DNA of 64,000 bases from Ridgeia piscesae (GCA_025642075.2 JAODUO010001199.1:99678-163677), one strand, 5' to 3'; numbered from the stretch's first letter, positions 24,050 to 37,050 are shown. Numbers and translations are program-made. The notes: a model not told the origin generated them from the sequence alone.

Positions 24050-24800
24050 CTTATAGGGCTTGTAAGTGGGTCACGATACTTGGCGAGACTCCGCGCGACT
24101 GGACCTGATTGGGGACTGGACACAAGAATACTATTATGACGATGGATGACAGTTGTAGCTTCCGACTGATGAATACTAGGAAAATCAAGTCTTTAACATA
24201 TTGGATTATACCTTTCCTATCTTAAATGTCCGATTTAATATTGAGTTTACCACACTATCAGACATATAACGATTTACGTAGTGCAGATAATAAACACGCC
24301 TTTAGGACGTCGTCGTATGTGTCTTTTTACAGGATTTGCATTTTATATTGCTGTACGTTGTGGTTTCTGACAAGTTGTCTAAATGCACCTAATCATACCA
24401 CGTGTATACGTTTGCCCCAAACACGTTGTACTGCACGAAAAATGGCACTCTTCATTATTAGTCAAGATTGTCAAACACAAGTACTTGCCGCTAATGCCAT
24501 GGCAACCACCGTAATAATCGATTAAAATTAATGATTTCCGTGATCATTGTCACCGGCAAAGTGTTCCATTCCTTCTGCTTGTAATAATCCTTCGGACATT
24601 ATAACTGAAACACGCTATTTGGGAACAGTTCGATTATTTCAAACAAAAACAAAACAAAGTTCTATATGTTAGCATGGAGAATATGGATTTTTTGGCCTCC
24701 AACAGCCCCCAGTCTCGTTTTCGCGCGCGAGACTTACACGTCCTATTGCAAGTACTTTTGATATATAGGGAAGGCGGTATTAATTGAACCTGTGGGTTAG
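24050..24800 (-). mobile_element. Long-inverted-repeat DNA transposon fragment
   Basis: Homologous in reverse orientation to about 57230-57790 and to 58130-58420 of the more complete copy. It includes the ACTCGC/GAGTCTCGCC region, the GTACAGCAAT-TAAAATGCAAATCC word and the terminal GGGAACAGTTCGATTA word, and ends near a GTTTTCGCGCGCGAG sequence. A further terminal scrap is at 20935-21000. No transposase frame is seen. Confidence 0.6.
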
Positions 24801-26049
24801 TTGAGCTACCAGAGTACAGCAGCGATTGTTGTTTGGCTCCACCTAGTGATATAGCATGCAATTAGACCATGCTTACATAGTCCATGTGAACATTGTAATA
24901 GTGTTTCGAAAATAAGAGATAAAAGTACGTTTTGTGATGTATAGCGCAACTTTTACTGGTTTTGTATAATATCTACTGGTGTGTAAATTATCAAAGCCCG
25001 CCACAATGTTGTATTGTTCTCGCAATTACAAATTGTTTAACTCGGCATAGGTAAGGAGTTAGTTTCCTTTCGATTATAATATTAATTATACGGTCATTGT
25101 AATACAGTTAATATATAAATGGGGCTATTTGAGCTATCCAGTGTAGGGTTGCTTGAGCATATATTAAATATCGAAGATATATATATATACATATATATAT
25201 ATATGTTAGTTTACTGGAAATATATAACAAATTCATGTATTGATAAATTTGGACATCGGCTAGCAATAATCATATTTATTTTGTTGAGCTCCACATCCAA
25301 TGCTGTTCACATCGCCATACATTCAAACAGCATGCAGTAAGACATCACTATAATATAGTTTCACATACTGTTGTTTCAATCGGCTTTCAATTGTATCTTA
25401 TAAATGGTGTTTATGTATTAATTGCGAGTACTGATTGATTAACGATTCGTTTTGTACACATTGAGTACATATATCTTAATTGTGTTAATTGAGTTATTGT
25501 GACGTTGTTGTAGTAGGCCTGCGTAAATTAAGACATTTCATTTACTGTGACTCAACTAATCCCACATATGATGTTCATTGAGCTGCTTGACCAGCACTCA
25601 TGACATATATATGCATAGTTATATATTTACGTAAGACATATCTTGCTTTCCACCAACAAAAACTACAAGTAATCACACTGTGTAAACCAATTGTATTTAT
25701 ATTACGAATATCATGTTATTAAATATGTTACAAATAACGGCAAATAGTCTAAACTAAAATTGCATTCCCCAATTTGTATACTCTACTCAAGTATGTTTTT
25801 AATTGTATTTTGCTTTTCATTAAGTAGTTTAGGGAGGGGTCATTGCATTTTTACTTAATTAAAACTTGTTCTCTGGGTACTGTTATTTTTGTGTACAATC
25901 AAATGCCCGTATATCTATTTCACACAACTTGCAATGTTTTGATCATTTGCAGATGTTCCACGATTACTTGTTGTGGATCCTGTATAAGAGTCTTATTAAC
26001 CTAAAGATAAAGTCAACATATCAGCTGACAGTAATCCTTCCACAAGGAC
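24800..26049. other. No gene seen
   Basis: AT-rich sequence with a short (TA)n tract near 25178-25206. Open frames are short and carry no family signature. Confidence 0.6.
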
Positions 26050-26560
26050 CTACGAATGGTTGAATACAGCTACTAATGTCTTTGTTTTGTCTCTGGTGCT
26101 GTATCTCTGTCCCAGGTAGATGTAGCTTTCAACGTTCTCGATCTCAATCTTGTTGACACATACTGGTGTCATCACCTTTGTCTTCGACTTGTTCATCTTC
26201 AGACCCTGATTGTCACTTTCATCAACTAATTCCTGTAGCATTTGTTGTAGCTCATGTGGTGTATAAGCGCATATTAATATGTCGTTGGCAAAGCGAAGAT
26301 GACTAACATATTCGCCGTCTATCTTCAAGCCTCTGGTTCCCAAATCAGTCGTCGGAATATGCTTTCGAGTGCTGCCGTGAACAGCTTGGGCGATATGGTA
26401 TCTCCGTGTCGTATACCACTCCTGATGTTGATCGTTTTACTTTCTTTGTGTAGGTGGACTGCCATCGAGTTGTTGGTGCAGTTTTCCTTCAGGTCAGTAT
26501 ACTTGATTTCGCACTGAGTCGAAGGTTTTCTCCTAGTCGACGAACATTAATACATTCGTA
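26050..26560 (-). mobile_element. RTE-clade reverse transcriptase fragment
   Basis: The minus strand gives, in order but in shifting frames: TFDSV, LKENCTNNSMAVHLHKES, NIRSGIRHGDTISPKLFTA, RGLKIDGEYVSHLRFANDI, LQQMLQELVDESDNQGLKMN and IENVESYIYLGQ. This is the palm and following region of an RTE/BovB-type reverse transcriptase. The FADD motif is FAND, so a catalytic Asp is lost. Part of it is duplicated at 48293-48530, next to copy C. Confidence 0.85.
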
Positions 26561-26837
26561 CATACCTACACAAATGTATACATATATACATACATACATA
26601 TATACTGTGTACGTACTTACGTACGTATCAACTGTATTGTAGCTTTACTCTTTACAGTACATACAAATTAAATGAAGGCAAGTAAACTAAAATAACGTAA
26701 AGAGGGGAATGACATGATATGTTATATTCCCTACGTACGTTCGTATGTGCATACCTACTTACATATAAAAAATAGCATTTTGGTATTGTCATTTACTTCA
26801 CCATTTTCCATACCGATTCGAACGTCAACACTAGCAG

Positions 26838-27405
26838 AGCCTGTTCGATCAGATCGACTTCCCGCAGGTGAAACTGAAGCAGTTCGCCGGCATCGTCGGG
26901 TCTGCGGAATACGAGAGACGGCTGCACGAGGCCGAAGAGAAGGAGTTGTCGCGCCGCATCTAAGAGAACACCTGCAGGCTGCGCGAGACTGAAGAGCTCC
27001 TGAACTATGCAGCTCGTAACATCGTCACCTACCAACCACTATCGCGCCGGGCGGCCAAGATGTCCAGCTTCCGTGACCGGCGTGGCGTGGGCTCTGCAAA
27101 TGTCCGTGATTCGGTGAGAACCAGCAGTCTCTGGCAACATATCTCGTTCTGAGATGGCAAGTGAAGAAAACACTGGAAAGCGTCAAAGCCTGCGTTGTCG
27201 TCGTGGTCTACGAGACGACAGCGCGCGAGAGTCGGGGTTATCTTGCGAACGAGATCTGCATAGTCGCCAGACTATACGAGATGACAACCGTCTCGATTCT
27301 GAGTTGCCCAGTCTACAAAGTTTGGGACATCGTCAAACCCTGGACCGTCGTCTACGAGACGATAACCGACGAGAGTCGGCGTTGTCCAATGTTGTCACCA
27401 TGTAA
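26838..27405 (+). pseudogene. 26-residue-repeat protein, terminal exon, copy B
   Basis: Starts after CTAGCAG with the same phase-0 frame as copy A (SLFDQIDFPQVKLKQFAGIV). It keeps the ERRLHEAEEKELSRRI segment, then has TAA at 26961-26963 and a frameshift after RDSVRT. The later frame holds SEENTGKRQSLRC and RDDNRLDSELPSLQSLGH, followed by RQTLDRRLRDDNRRESALSN, i.e. just over one full unit. It then breaks into noncoding sequence at the same point as copy C. Clearly dead, but the repeats are easy to read. Confidence 0.6.
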
Positions 27406-27413
27406 AACGTACA

Positions 27414-27415
<2 letters not shown>

Positions 27416-27480
<65 letters not shown>
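27416..27480. repeat. (TA)n microsatellite
   Basis: Directly follows the broken end of copy B; a matching tract follows copy C at 49358-49424. Confidence 0.96.
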
Positions 27481-27484
<4 letters not shown>

Positions 27485-28571
27485 AGTGTATGTTTGTGTG
27501 TATTTTGTGTGTTTGGAAGCGGGTGTGTTTTGCAAAATCTACCCTACGTTTTTAGCCACTGTTAATCTCGCGAAAGCATTATAGTCTATATGTTAACAAA
27601 CATTTTATATATTGTTATAGCAAATTATAGACAAAAGTCGTTGGGAAGTGTTTATTATATCCACATATGTAACAAAACCAATAGTCCACCTTTTCATAAC
27701 AGAAATATCTTCAACGTTTTTTATGGCGAATCACTACATTAATCATGCATGTAAAATGATTTATTCTTATTACAATAGCATAACCATTTGATAAGAAATA
27801 ACATTAGCACTATATAATCACATATAACTAACAGCTAATGTGTATATTATTATATATGTGAATTAATTTACTGGTCTCCACATTGTCTTAAGTATCATTA
27901 TAATGAAACATATTAGAAAGGCCACACATGGATTTCCCACCTTAAATATAGTGTGTTACTTTTTCAACAAGAAACAAGAATATAATGTTGAACTCGAACG
28001 TGAACACTGTGTTCCTCTACGGCTCAGAAACATGACGAGTTATACCACATTGAGCGTTACGGATATCATAAATATTCGTCAACAAGAAACATCATAAAAC
28101 TAACTGACCGTACATTTCACTAATACAAAACCGACCAAGAGGACATACCAAAAATGCATCCAAACATTTACACGAAAGAAGCTAGGCCGCAATAAAAACA
28201 ACAAAGTTAGAATGACAAGTGTCATTTCAGCCATATGCTCCTTCAGGGCGAAGTGTTTTTAAGGAAGGAAATCGACACGTCAACGATTGTAGATGTACTA
28301 TATATGGCTATTGCACATTGCTATATTGCACAAGGCCATCCAAATTTATAATGAAATCAGTACAAATACAAAATTAAGTTGCTTTGCTGTAAGCATTGAT
28401 ACATGCAATCATGTTTCGCCTGGTGGACTGGTTCAGATGTCGTCATTGCTGAATATTGAACATCAGGTATGGCCGTGAGTGATGGTATCCATGGTCTGCC
28501 ATCTGCAACAATGACTGTAGCTGTTATAAGTGTGAAGGTAGAACTTTGAAACTGATTGATGTTGTATTTAA

Positions 28572-28622
<51 letters not shown>

Positions 28623-28719
28623 TATATATATATATATACATATTCATATAGGCATGTCTCGTTTATCCGGTCCTCAACAATTCTGTTGTTTCACGATCCG
28701 CATGTATTGATTGTGAGTA

Positions 28720-28760
<41 letters not shown>

Positions 28761-30740
28761 GAAAGATGAGGGTGTAATACGTATGGAAAATAGTTATAAA
28801 ATAAACAATGTTAAGACACAAACTAATTAACACAAAGTAAGAACCAATATTATATGTTGGTTTGATGTATCTTATATGACTGTGTAGTTGTTTTGATGAT
28901 TATCAGCCATAAAAGATGAATTTAGTTGAAGGAATACTGAAAACGATGATACGTATTTAGAGAGGACACACAGAGCCATACATACACATATGCCTATGGA
29001 CACACACACACATATATATACATACATACATACATTTGAATACATTCATTGATAACAGACGGAAACACTAACAAACACAGACTATATAATCAAAGAAGAC
29101 TCCAGGCGAAGGTCACAGAAAGAGGCCACATGAGCAACAGTTTGGGACTAAACAAATATAAGACTAGCGTAATTGTTTCTGTACTTCATTCATGACAATG
29201 AACATATAAACTTCATATGTAGTACACACTGTCACAGGCTAGACGGTGCGTTAGTTCTTTGCAGGCTTTCTCCGTAAAATCACCAGATATCTCAATATAT
29301 TTAATTACACTGCATTCCTCTTCATAATTATTAGGGTTGTTTTTGTGCTTTTCTCGCGGGTGAGCAGTTGATATTGACAAAATAAATTACTAGTTTAACT
29401 TCCACAATTCGAAATGGAGATCCACCAAGGGAGATATCCAGACAGATAAATATAAAGTTTATTTTTGGAATCGTACAAGTCACACATACAAATACTATAT
29501 TAAAAATGTATATAACAATGAATGATATAGTGTACGATTCCGAGAAGACAGCGGAGCCAAAAGCAAACCGCTCTGGCTTGCGAAGATGCCGTCTGTTGTA
29601 TTTTTTTAAACAACCTACAGTGGAAACAATAGCATAATCAAAGCATAAAGTGTTCAATGCGTTTATCATCATCTACCAGAATAAGTGCTTTCTCATCAAG
29701 ACAGCCACGCTATCATTTTATTAATACTACTTCTTATCCTCTAATTATACTATTTACTTTATTTTTACCAAATAAATATATCAATATTGCTATTTAATAT
29801 TTAAAAAATCTTCATATAAATACGTTAAACAATTAAAGGAAATTATTAGTTCGTTAAGTACAAGGACGGTACACCTGAAGTTAAGCAATTAAGTGTCATA
29901 AACAGTTGTCATTAACAGAGAGGTTTCCAATAGTGATGATACATGGCCTATTGAGTGGCCTAGCTAAAACATATTTTAGCTAGGCCACTCAATAGAACAA
30001 ATATCACGCCACCACCCAAACTAAACCTACCTAACCATCAACGTTTTATACTATAAACTATAAACCACCTGTCTAACGCAATGAAACGGTGAAACGTTAC
30101 GAAATAGAACGAGGTTAGCACACCGACTTAGTAAAATAAGAAAACTTGACAACGTTATCTCATCAAAACGCTAAAGTTAGGTTGTGGTTGAAGTGTGGCT
30201 AACCCTAATTAGTGGTTGTTTTGTCAGCGAGATGGCGCTCGCTTCAAATGTTGTGTTAGAGTTGTCCGCTAGATTGTTCTAGCGCTAACATATTGTCAGA
30301 GTTATCCGCTAAATGGCACCAGTTTTTAAAGAAGTGACGTCACAAACCAACATTGTTCAAGATTGTTTAGAATTGATTAGGAAAATGATGTATGTCATAA
30401 GAAAAATCACCAAGGTTCTCGTTTTATGGTAGAAACTGCCAAAGTTTTCCCACAGAAGGTTATGAAAGTACCAAGATGCCTTAGAAAAATACGTCATAGT
30501 GACAAAGCCATCACGGTGAAATACTGAAATTTTTTGAAATGGTACAAAGTACTTAGTAAAATATTAAAACTTGGCAAGGTTATCGCGTCGAAACAGAAAC
30601 ATATATTCCATTTTACTACAAGTTACAAGACTTTTTGTGAAAACACCACCTGTCTAACTCAACGTTACGAAATGAAACGGGATTATCACACCGACTTAGT
30701 AAACATTGATAACGTGACAACGTTATCGCTTTTAAACATT
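27481..30740. other. Flank of copy B, no gene
   Basis: Homologous to 3470-6780 and in part to 49425-51400. Contains (TA)n tracts at about 28577-28645 and 28722-28757, a near-perfect palindrome at 29949-29994 and the degenerate CTTAGTAAAAT/GTTATCGC repeats from about 30060. Block C lacks the part equivalent to about 28680-30470. Confidence 0.7.
29949..29994. repeat. 46-bp near-perfect palindrome
   Basis: Two 23-base arms with one mismatch and no spacer; the longer version of the palindrome at 5998-6029. Confidence 0.85.
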
Positions 30741-30825
30741 AAAAGAGATTACGTTTTCTGAATGTAATACAAATATGATGCATTTAAGAATTTCACATGT
30801 CCCCTTTTAAAATGTCAATGGCCTA

Positions 30826-31594
30826 GGTCCATTATAGCTACTTCCCATTACAGCTATATGTTTTCCCATTATAGCAACTCATTAAGTTTAGCAGGCAAAC
30901 TAGTCCCGTTACAGCAACTTATTTGATTACACAATTCAGGAGGGGACACCAAGAAGGAGCATTAACTATTTTAGATTAATGTAAGATTTTTACATGAAAT
31001 GTCTTAATGATGGACGCATTTTAAAGTCGTAAGAATTATATATAAATGTAAGTATCAGTTAATTGAAATGAAAAATATACCATAAAACATCTGTGCAAAA
31101 CAATTTTTTTTAATTACTTGTACAGAGTACAGAATAGCATTTATAAAAAAAAGTAGTGAAAGTCATGTTGGTGGGATGGCACATCATGTTTAGCAAACAT
31201 GAACTGGGAGATGTGGGATGGTGTTTCCCCAACACTTTCGCGACCTTGGAATTCCATCCCTCGACATGGTTGTTTGCTCATTTGTGTAGACATTCCACAT
31301 GTCCATGGAGATCTTTGAATCATCACCAAGCCGTGTCTCCACAAAGTATTTGTTAAAAGTTATCAGTTGTGGAAGTTTCTCAGTGGGACACACTTTCATC
31401 AAAGCCATCCACCTCTCATGGACATCAACTGGATGGTGATGAAATAGTTAATGCTCCCTTATCTTGTTACATTATGAAATCGAGAAATAGAAACGTAGCT
31501 ATAAAGGGACTAGTTCAACTGTCAAACTTAATTAGTAGCTACAACGGGAATAAAAAGTCGCTGTAATGAGAAGAAGCTATAATGGTAAAACACC
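30826..31594. mobile_element. Degraded MULE (Mutator-like) transposon with long TIRs
   Basis: The left end (30826-30974) and the reverse complement of 31441-31594 match over about 150 bases, sharing CCATTATAGC, CATTACAGC, ATTAAGTTT, AACTAGTCCC and GGAGCATTAACTATTT. Long TIRs are a hallmark of Mutator-like elements, and the core holds a MULE transposase remnant. The words CCATTATAGC and CCATTACAGC recur inside each TIR and could be transposase-binding repeats (inference). Flanking target duplications could not be fixed by eye. Confidence 0.75.
31141..31460 (-). pseudogene. MULE transposase C-terminal fragment
   Basis: Minus strand: HPVDVHERWMALMKVCPTEK, LITFNKYFVETRLGDD and MDMWNVYTN. After a frame change it gives NNHVEGWNSKVAKVLGKHHP, the conserved motif that follows the catalytic domain in MULE-type transposases of animals. 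The DDE core is missing. It lies between the long TIRs of the element at 30826-31594. Confidence 0.75.
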
Positions 31595-31894
31595 TTACAG
31601 TTTACATTTGAACATAAAAGACCTGGATTTAGTAGCTAACTGCCCAGACCCAGTTAGTATTCTGGAGCTAGAAACCATGGCCAGTCATTCACAGCATGCT
31701 GACAGAGCAAACAGTACAGGTGGGGGGGGGGGGGCTGTGACATGGCTTCTAAAGCTACTTGTTTTGGCTAAATTAGTTATACTCTTTATGATATCTTCTT
31801 CAACGTGTTTAAATGTAAAATTACTGTCTGCTATTTTATTTAAACAATAATTTATGTATGTCCACGAGTGCCTTTATATTTAATATAATTTGGT

Positions 31895-32134
31895 TTGGAC
31901 ATCACACCAGAAGATCTTGCCAACTTTTATTCCCACATGGGACATTTGGAAAAAGTCAACATGGGAACTTACAAGTGCCCCTTGGCATTAATGGCCATAA
32001 CACAAGTGTGGAAACATCTCATGGACTTAGATGTATGCACAGGCAAGGAAGGAAAGGGAGGTTTGTGTTATGAAAATACATTGATTGAAAATACATTTCT
32101 CGACCCAACAACTAGAAATTCCCATAATACATAA
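31895..32134 (+). other. Possible exon remnant, unrecognised
   Basis: After a CATCACACCAG acceptor-like site the frame reads DLANFYSHMGHLEKVNMGTY, then KCPLALMAITQVWKHLMDLD. Composition is protein-like and less AT-biased than the surroundings. I do not know the family and see no matching donor that would link it to the frame at 32529. Confidence 0.3.
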
Positions 32135-32528
32135 TTATTTGCAATAAAAAAATTGTACCATTAATATGTATGACAAGAAATATATCAATCAAATTTGAAA
32201 ATATACATGTAATAAGTAAATAATATTATATAGTGGAATTCCAGCAGCATTTCACCTGAATACCCCATGTCTCAATTTTTTAAATTTGGATACTGCATTA
32301 TATATCACTATTTGGACTTCTCTTATTACTTTTTAATTTTACTAAGAAGCTACTGTTACACTTCATATGATTTAAATATAACAAGAAGGGGATTGTGATT
32401 TGTATTGTAATAATTGTACTGATGGTCATACAAAACAAAATAATATTACCACAGTTTGCTTATACTGAACATATTCATAAAAAACCTGAAGTTTTGCTGA
32501 AGTACCCTTTCATTGTATCAAACCAGCA

Positions 32529-32894
32529 TTGGTGAAATTTATGGATGAGAACGTGATGCACAGAAGTCTATATGAAAAAGTCAGAAAGAAGGTGATGAAT
32601 GAACAGCGGAAGACACAAATGAATGCCTGCAGAGATCCATGTGGGTACTGGTTTCTGGAAATGCTGCCATACAGAACCATGATATGCTGTTTTCACCAAC
32701 AATTTTTGAAATCTTTGAGCAACATATCAATATCAGAACCACTTATTTCATCACTGGCATGCAAGCAAAGTGAATATTTTTGTGTGAAAAACAATATTCC
32801 TAAGACTATATTTATTTCATGTGACATACGCCTTCTGCCTCATCATGTTCAAAATCATCATTGTGCAACAAAATGCAAAGTATTCAATATATAA
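32529..32894 (+). other. Unrecognised 121-codon frame
   Basis: Begins MVKFMDENVMHRSLYEKVRK and includes MNACRDPCGYWFLEMLPY; the second half turns AT-rich and loses protein-like character. An acceptor-like TATCAAACCAG precedes it. It may be an exon relic of the same gene as 31895-32134 or part of an unidentified transposon. Confidence 0.25.
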
Positions 32895-33219
32895 ACAGTA
32901 AACACCATGGGCTGTTTGTTAACATTCCTGTGCTGATCAATGTGAACAGTTGTTTTGAATGTCATCTGATATAATTTATACGTCGCGTTTGTTTAAATAA
33001 TTTTCATGAATTATGGCGCATGGCCGGAAGTCACATTTTTGCATTTGCTATGAAAATGTGTCTCAAAACGCTGTAGGCGTTGTTTAATTTGAGATATATA
33101 ACTTTTTAACTAGTGACATGGAATCCTGAGGTGGTCAGTGGGCCCTGACTTGTATGTATTATAATGATATTAGATAATACATTTATATTGTATTATGTTA
33201 TATGGATTGTGTAAATATG

Positions 33220-33224
<5 letters not shown>

Positions 33225-33282
<58 letters not shown>
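33225..33282. repeat. (TA)n microsatellite
   Basis: Pure TA for nearly 60 bases. Confidence 0.96.
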
Positions 33283-33285
<3 letters not shown>

Positions 33286-34490
33286 TGGCTGAATACAAAG
33301 CTCTTTTACAAACCTATACCTGCTTTGTTACCTACAGCAAATGAGTCACGATTCCTTAGAAACAAATTCCTTGTCATACATTTAAATAACTTTGTAACAA
33401 GTTTGTAAATGTTCATTTGTATACAACATCATGTTTCTGACTATATTTAATATGATATACATCTGTACAATCATGGTGAGGCAGAAAGCGATATGTGGCA
33501 GAAACCAAATTCTTAACTGTACATTTGTGACTGTTTTATTGGATTTATAATTACCCAGTCATACAAAGAAAGGTCACTACTACTATTATCAGAACGTTAT
33601 TAAATTTGAGGGATCAATCAAAGAAATTACTGGAGAAAGGTACATTTTGATTTTCTAGCAGCCACCATTCCTCATTCCCTTAAAGCAATACAGTTCATAA
33701 CATACAATGTACCCAGCCGCAGGCAAAACAAAATTGTTTGTTTTAAGAATTAAGTCGCTGTCACTGTCAGATGTAGACGTAAGGCCTAGTAAGGGCTTGT
33801 TAATGATATGATTTGATCAGTTTTAGATTGTTGACGAAAATAAGCAAGACACATCAATTCAATGGTAGCAAATTCTTCTACAAATATATAGGTAGCTCTG
33901 AAAAGAGCTGTTTTGTTTCTGCACCGACTAATACAAAGATTACCGCCGACGGGATGTGGGCGATAAAACAGCTCAGTCCTCGCTTTAATGACAAACAAAC
34001 CCCATGTATGAAACATTTTTCACTCCTCTGCGTCATAGTTGTGGCCCAGTTGGGCGATGCTTCATAACGGATTTCACTCCGTCAGTATGGAATCGATACA
34101 TATTGAAACAGACTTGGAACTGAGCGAAATCACGCAATATTTTCGTACTTCTGAAGTCTGTCCGACATTATTGCACTCATCCAGCTGTATTCTCATTGGC
34201 TGTTTCGCGCGTCCCAAAATAGTCGGTTTCGTAGATACGGAGTGCCAAAATGGTATGAACTTTGCATGCTCGTTTGACGTCGACTTTTTTGGAACCACCA
34301 TTTTGGACCACAAAAAGTATATTTGTAATAAAAGTACACATTTTCCTTTTACACACGTGACAAGTTAAAGCTAAGCTCTCTTATATGTGTTTTATTAAGT
34401 TAGTTAAAAAAAGTATTATTATATTCCGTATTTCGTTTGGGTCCAAAATAGTTGGGATTTTGGTATATGTCCAAAATGGTTGGTTTTGTA
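33283..34490. other. No gene seen
   Basis: Short frames occur on both strands at about 33790-34370, overlapping each other, with no recognisable motif. The phrases CCAAAATAGTCGGTTT and CCAAAATGGT recur near 34210-34310 and 34443-34480, suggesting a small local repeat. Confidence 0.5.
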
Positions 34491-34491
34491 A

Positions 34492-34493
<2 letters not shown>

Positions 34494-34572
<79 letters not shown>
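34494..34572. repeat. (TA)n microsatellite
   Basis: Nearly 80 bases of pure TA, the source of Tyr-Ile frames on both strands. Confidence 0.97.
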
Positions 34573-34575
<3 letters not shown>

Positions 34576-34746
34576 ATTGTGCAAATATTGAAAACAATTC
34601 TTTCCTTTAAGTTATGTCCTATCAAAAACATGTCGTTTTCCATTGAAATTCAATTAATTCAATGTCAGACCATTTTCAAAATATTCATGGAAATGCCATA
34701 TATATGCAATCTCGGTATATATATATAAACTATGTGATTATATATA

Positions 34747-34812
34747 AACTATGTGATTTATTGTCAAACAGGAAAATTAGTACAAAATATTCATGGAAAT
34801 GCCATATATATG

Positions 34813-34863
<51 letters not shown>

Positions 34864-34934
34864 TATTGATATAATATGGCATTTCCATGAATATTTTGTA
34901 CTAATTTTCCTGTTTGTCAATAAATCACATGGTT
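34747..34934. repeat. Long hairpin: 60-base arms around an AT-rich loop
   Basis: Arms 34747-34806 and 34875-34934 are reverse complements with two or three mismatches. The loop is mainly (TA)n. A partial direct copy of the left arm (AAATATTCATGGAAATGCCATATATATGCA region) lies at about 34678-34708. Confidence 0.9.
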
Positions 34935-37050
34935 CTTAAAACAGATTGTTGGACTAATTTGATCTATCACCAGTGGATCTCTTTTCAAACATTATATTGA
35001 ATAATAAGAAACTATAGATCACACCGATACAAAAAGAAATTCATTAAAGACAAAAGGGTTCAAATTGACTAGATAGCGGAGTACATTATCTCTACACATG
35101 GACATTTGCTGAATGCATGCCAGACTCATGGAAACAAGATGTCTCTACTATTAAGATAAATGTTTCATTTTCAGTAAGGTTTTTACATACTAAAATATTT
35201 AGTTTTGCTTTATTAATCAGTGTAGGAATTTAGTAACATTAACTACATATAGGTGAAAATATCAGCAGGAATTAATGAAAGATGTTAAATTGGCAATGGA
35301 AATGGTTTTTCATAAGATGTTTAAGATATTTATTGATTCTCTTAAATAAAACAACATTCAGAATGATTTCTTGTAAGTTTATCCATAGACATTTGACATA
35401 GTCACTGAAACAACATTCACAGCCGCTTAACAACAATGAAAGAGACATCTGAAGCTCTGCACTCGAGGTAAATATAAACATCACCTCAAACATCATAATT
35501 AAATGAGATGCAAAGAAGGCAAGGGAACAGAACCTGTCTTTGTCCGAACAAAGGAATTGGAAGAAAAAGAGGCAAGAGAATGTGAGGAATCGAGTAGCAA
35601 ATGGGAAGAAGTAAATAGCAATGCCATTTGGCAAAGACAACAACAAAAGCAAAGACGGCTTTTGGTCAGTCACTCCCACCAACTCTGAAAAGGAGGAAAG
35701 TTCTCTTACGAAAACTGTACAGCACAATCCAAATCGGGGCATCACCCGATAAAACATAATATTATCAATGACAAAGCCATGTGAACACAAAGGTGCTATT
35801 CCTGTGGTCCACATTGAAGTGAAGTAAGAAAAACGAAAAACGACTTCGTTTTTCGTTTTCAGAAGTGAATAATAAAAATGAAAAACGCGTGGACCTTATG
35901 CACTATAGCGAGGTAATTTCCTCCGCAATGCATTATGGATATTTTGTACTCGTCAACATTTTGTTGCGCTGCCATTATCCCAAGTTAAATTAAAAGGTCT
36001 GAGTTTGGTGGGTGTCTCACAAGAGTCCAGAAGGCTTAGAAAATAGCACACAGTGAATCATAGGAGATGGAAATAGGGGACTATGCTTATGGCCCCTTTT
36101 TACAGAAACAGCTGCTCAAACGACTGCCACACGCTCAAATACAAAGTCAAGTCAAGTCGCGACAGAAAAGAAGAATTATATCTGCAAAACTGATGAAATA
36201 TAATCAGTGTAGAAAAGAAATGACGTTAGTCCACCTGTTGATAGATGGCATGTTCAGTTCGGAATTGTTTTATGTAAACATCTGCATTTGGCTGTATCAT
36301 TTTATGTAGCTATTTTTAAATAATTGCAAATTGAACTGAATGTCAGCAAGCGGGTCAATGTCACCTTACAAAGTAGGCTTCCATAGGCCAAAACACTCAT
36401 ATGTTGCATTCTGATCGTATAGTAGGTATTAGTAAATACAACATATTAGTAAATGCAACATAGTCACCTATTTGGCGGGAAAATTGGCGGATGTAGATGT
36501 TTGAAATTGGTGGTGAATAAAAGTTGAAAAACAAGCGGAAAAGTTTGATTGATACTATTATTCTTGTGTTAATGTTATTTATAAAGTTGTACTAGACATA
36601 TATTGAGAAGTAGTTTCGGTTAAAGTTTGTTAGTTAACAGTATTTTTGAACAGATTAGGATAGTGGGTGATAATAGAGTAACAAATTGTAAACAAGATTG
36701 AGCAAATATGTTTATTTGATATAGTACATAAGAGATAAAGCAATAAGCGCAACAACTACATATGTATGATAATACTGTGAATAGGTATCATTGTTATAAA
36801 ACAATAAACAAGCGTTTTAGTAGGAAACCCCAGTTTGTTTTTATAGGTAGTGTCCAACGTTACCAGTACAGACTAAACTTATTGTTCATGGTAGCATAGG
36901 TAGTAAGTTGTTTATAACATAAAGTGCGCTGCAGTTGCTGTACACAATAAACAAACTGTCTTTCTAAAGTCTAAGTTGGTATAAACTAACAGTTGATTTT
37001 GAGAAATCGTAATATGGCACCTTGGAAGCGGCAAGTGAAGGCAAGGAGGC
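34935..37050. other. No gene supported
   Basis: A 180-codon minus-strand frame (35814-35272) and a 61-codon plus frame (35503-35688) overlap. Neither has a family signature; the former is Phe/Leu-rich as expected of the complement of an A/G-rich strand. A small hairpin with 14-base arms sits at 35830-35859. The word AAGTCAAGTCG recurs at about 36145 and 2630. Confidence 0.5.

Noticed and set aside
35272..35814. 180-codon minus-strand frame rich in Phe, Leu and Ser
   Set aside because: Longest non-repeat frame in its area, but no domain, and it overlaps an A/G-rich plus-strand stretch that would give such a composition. No splice sites or homologous copy support it.
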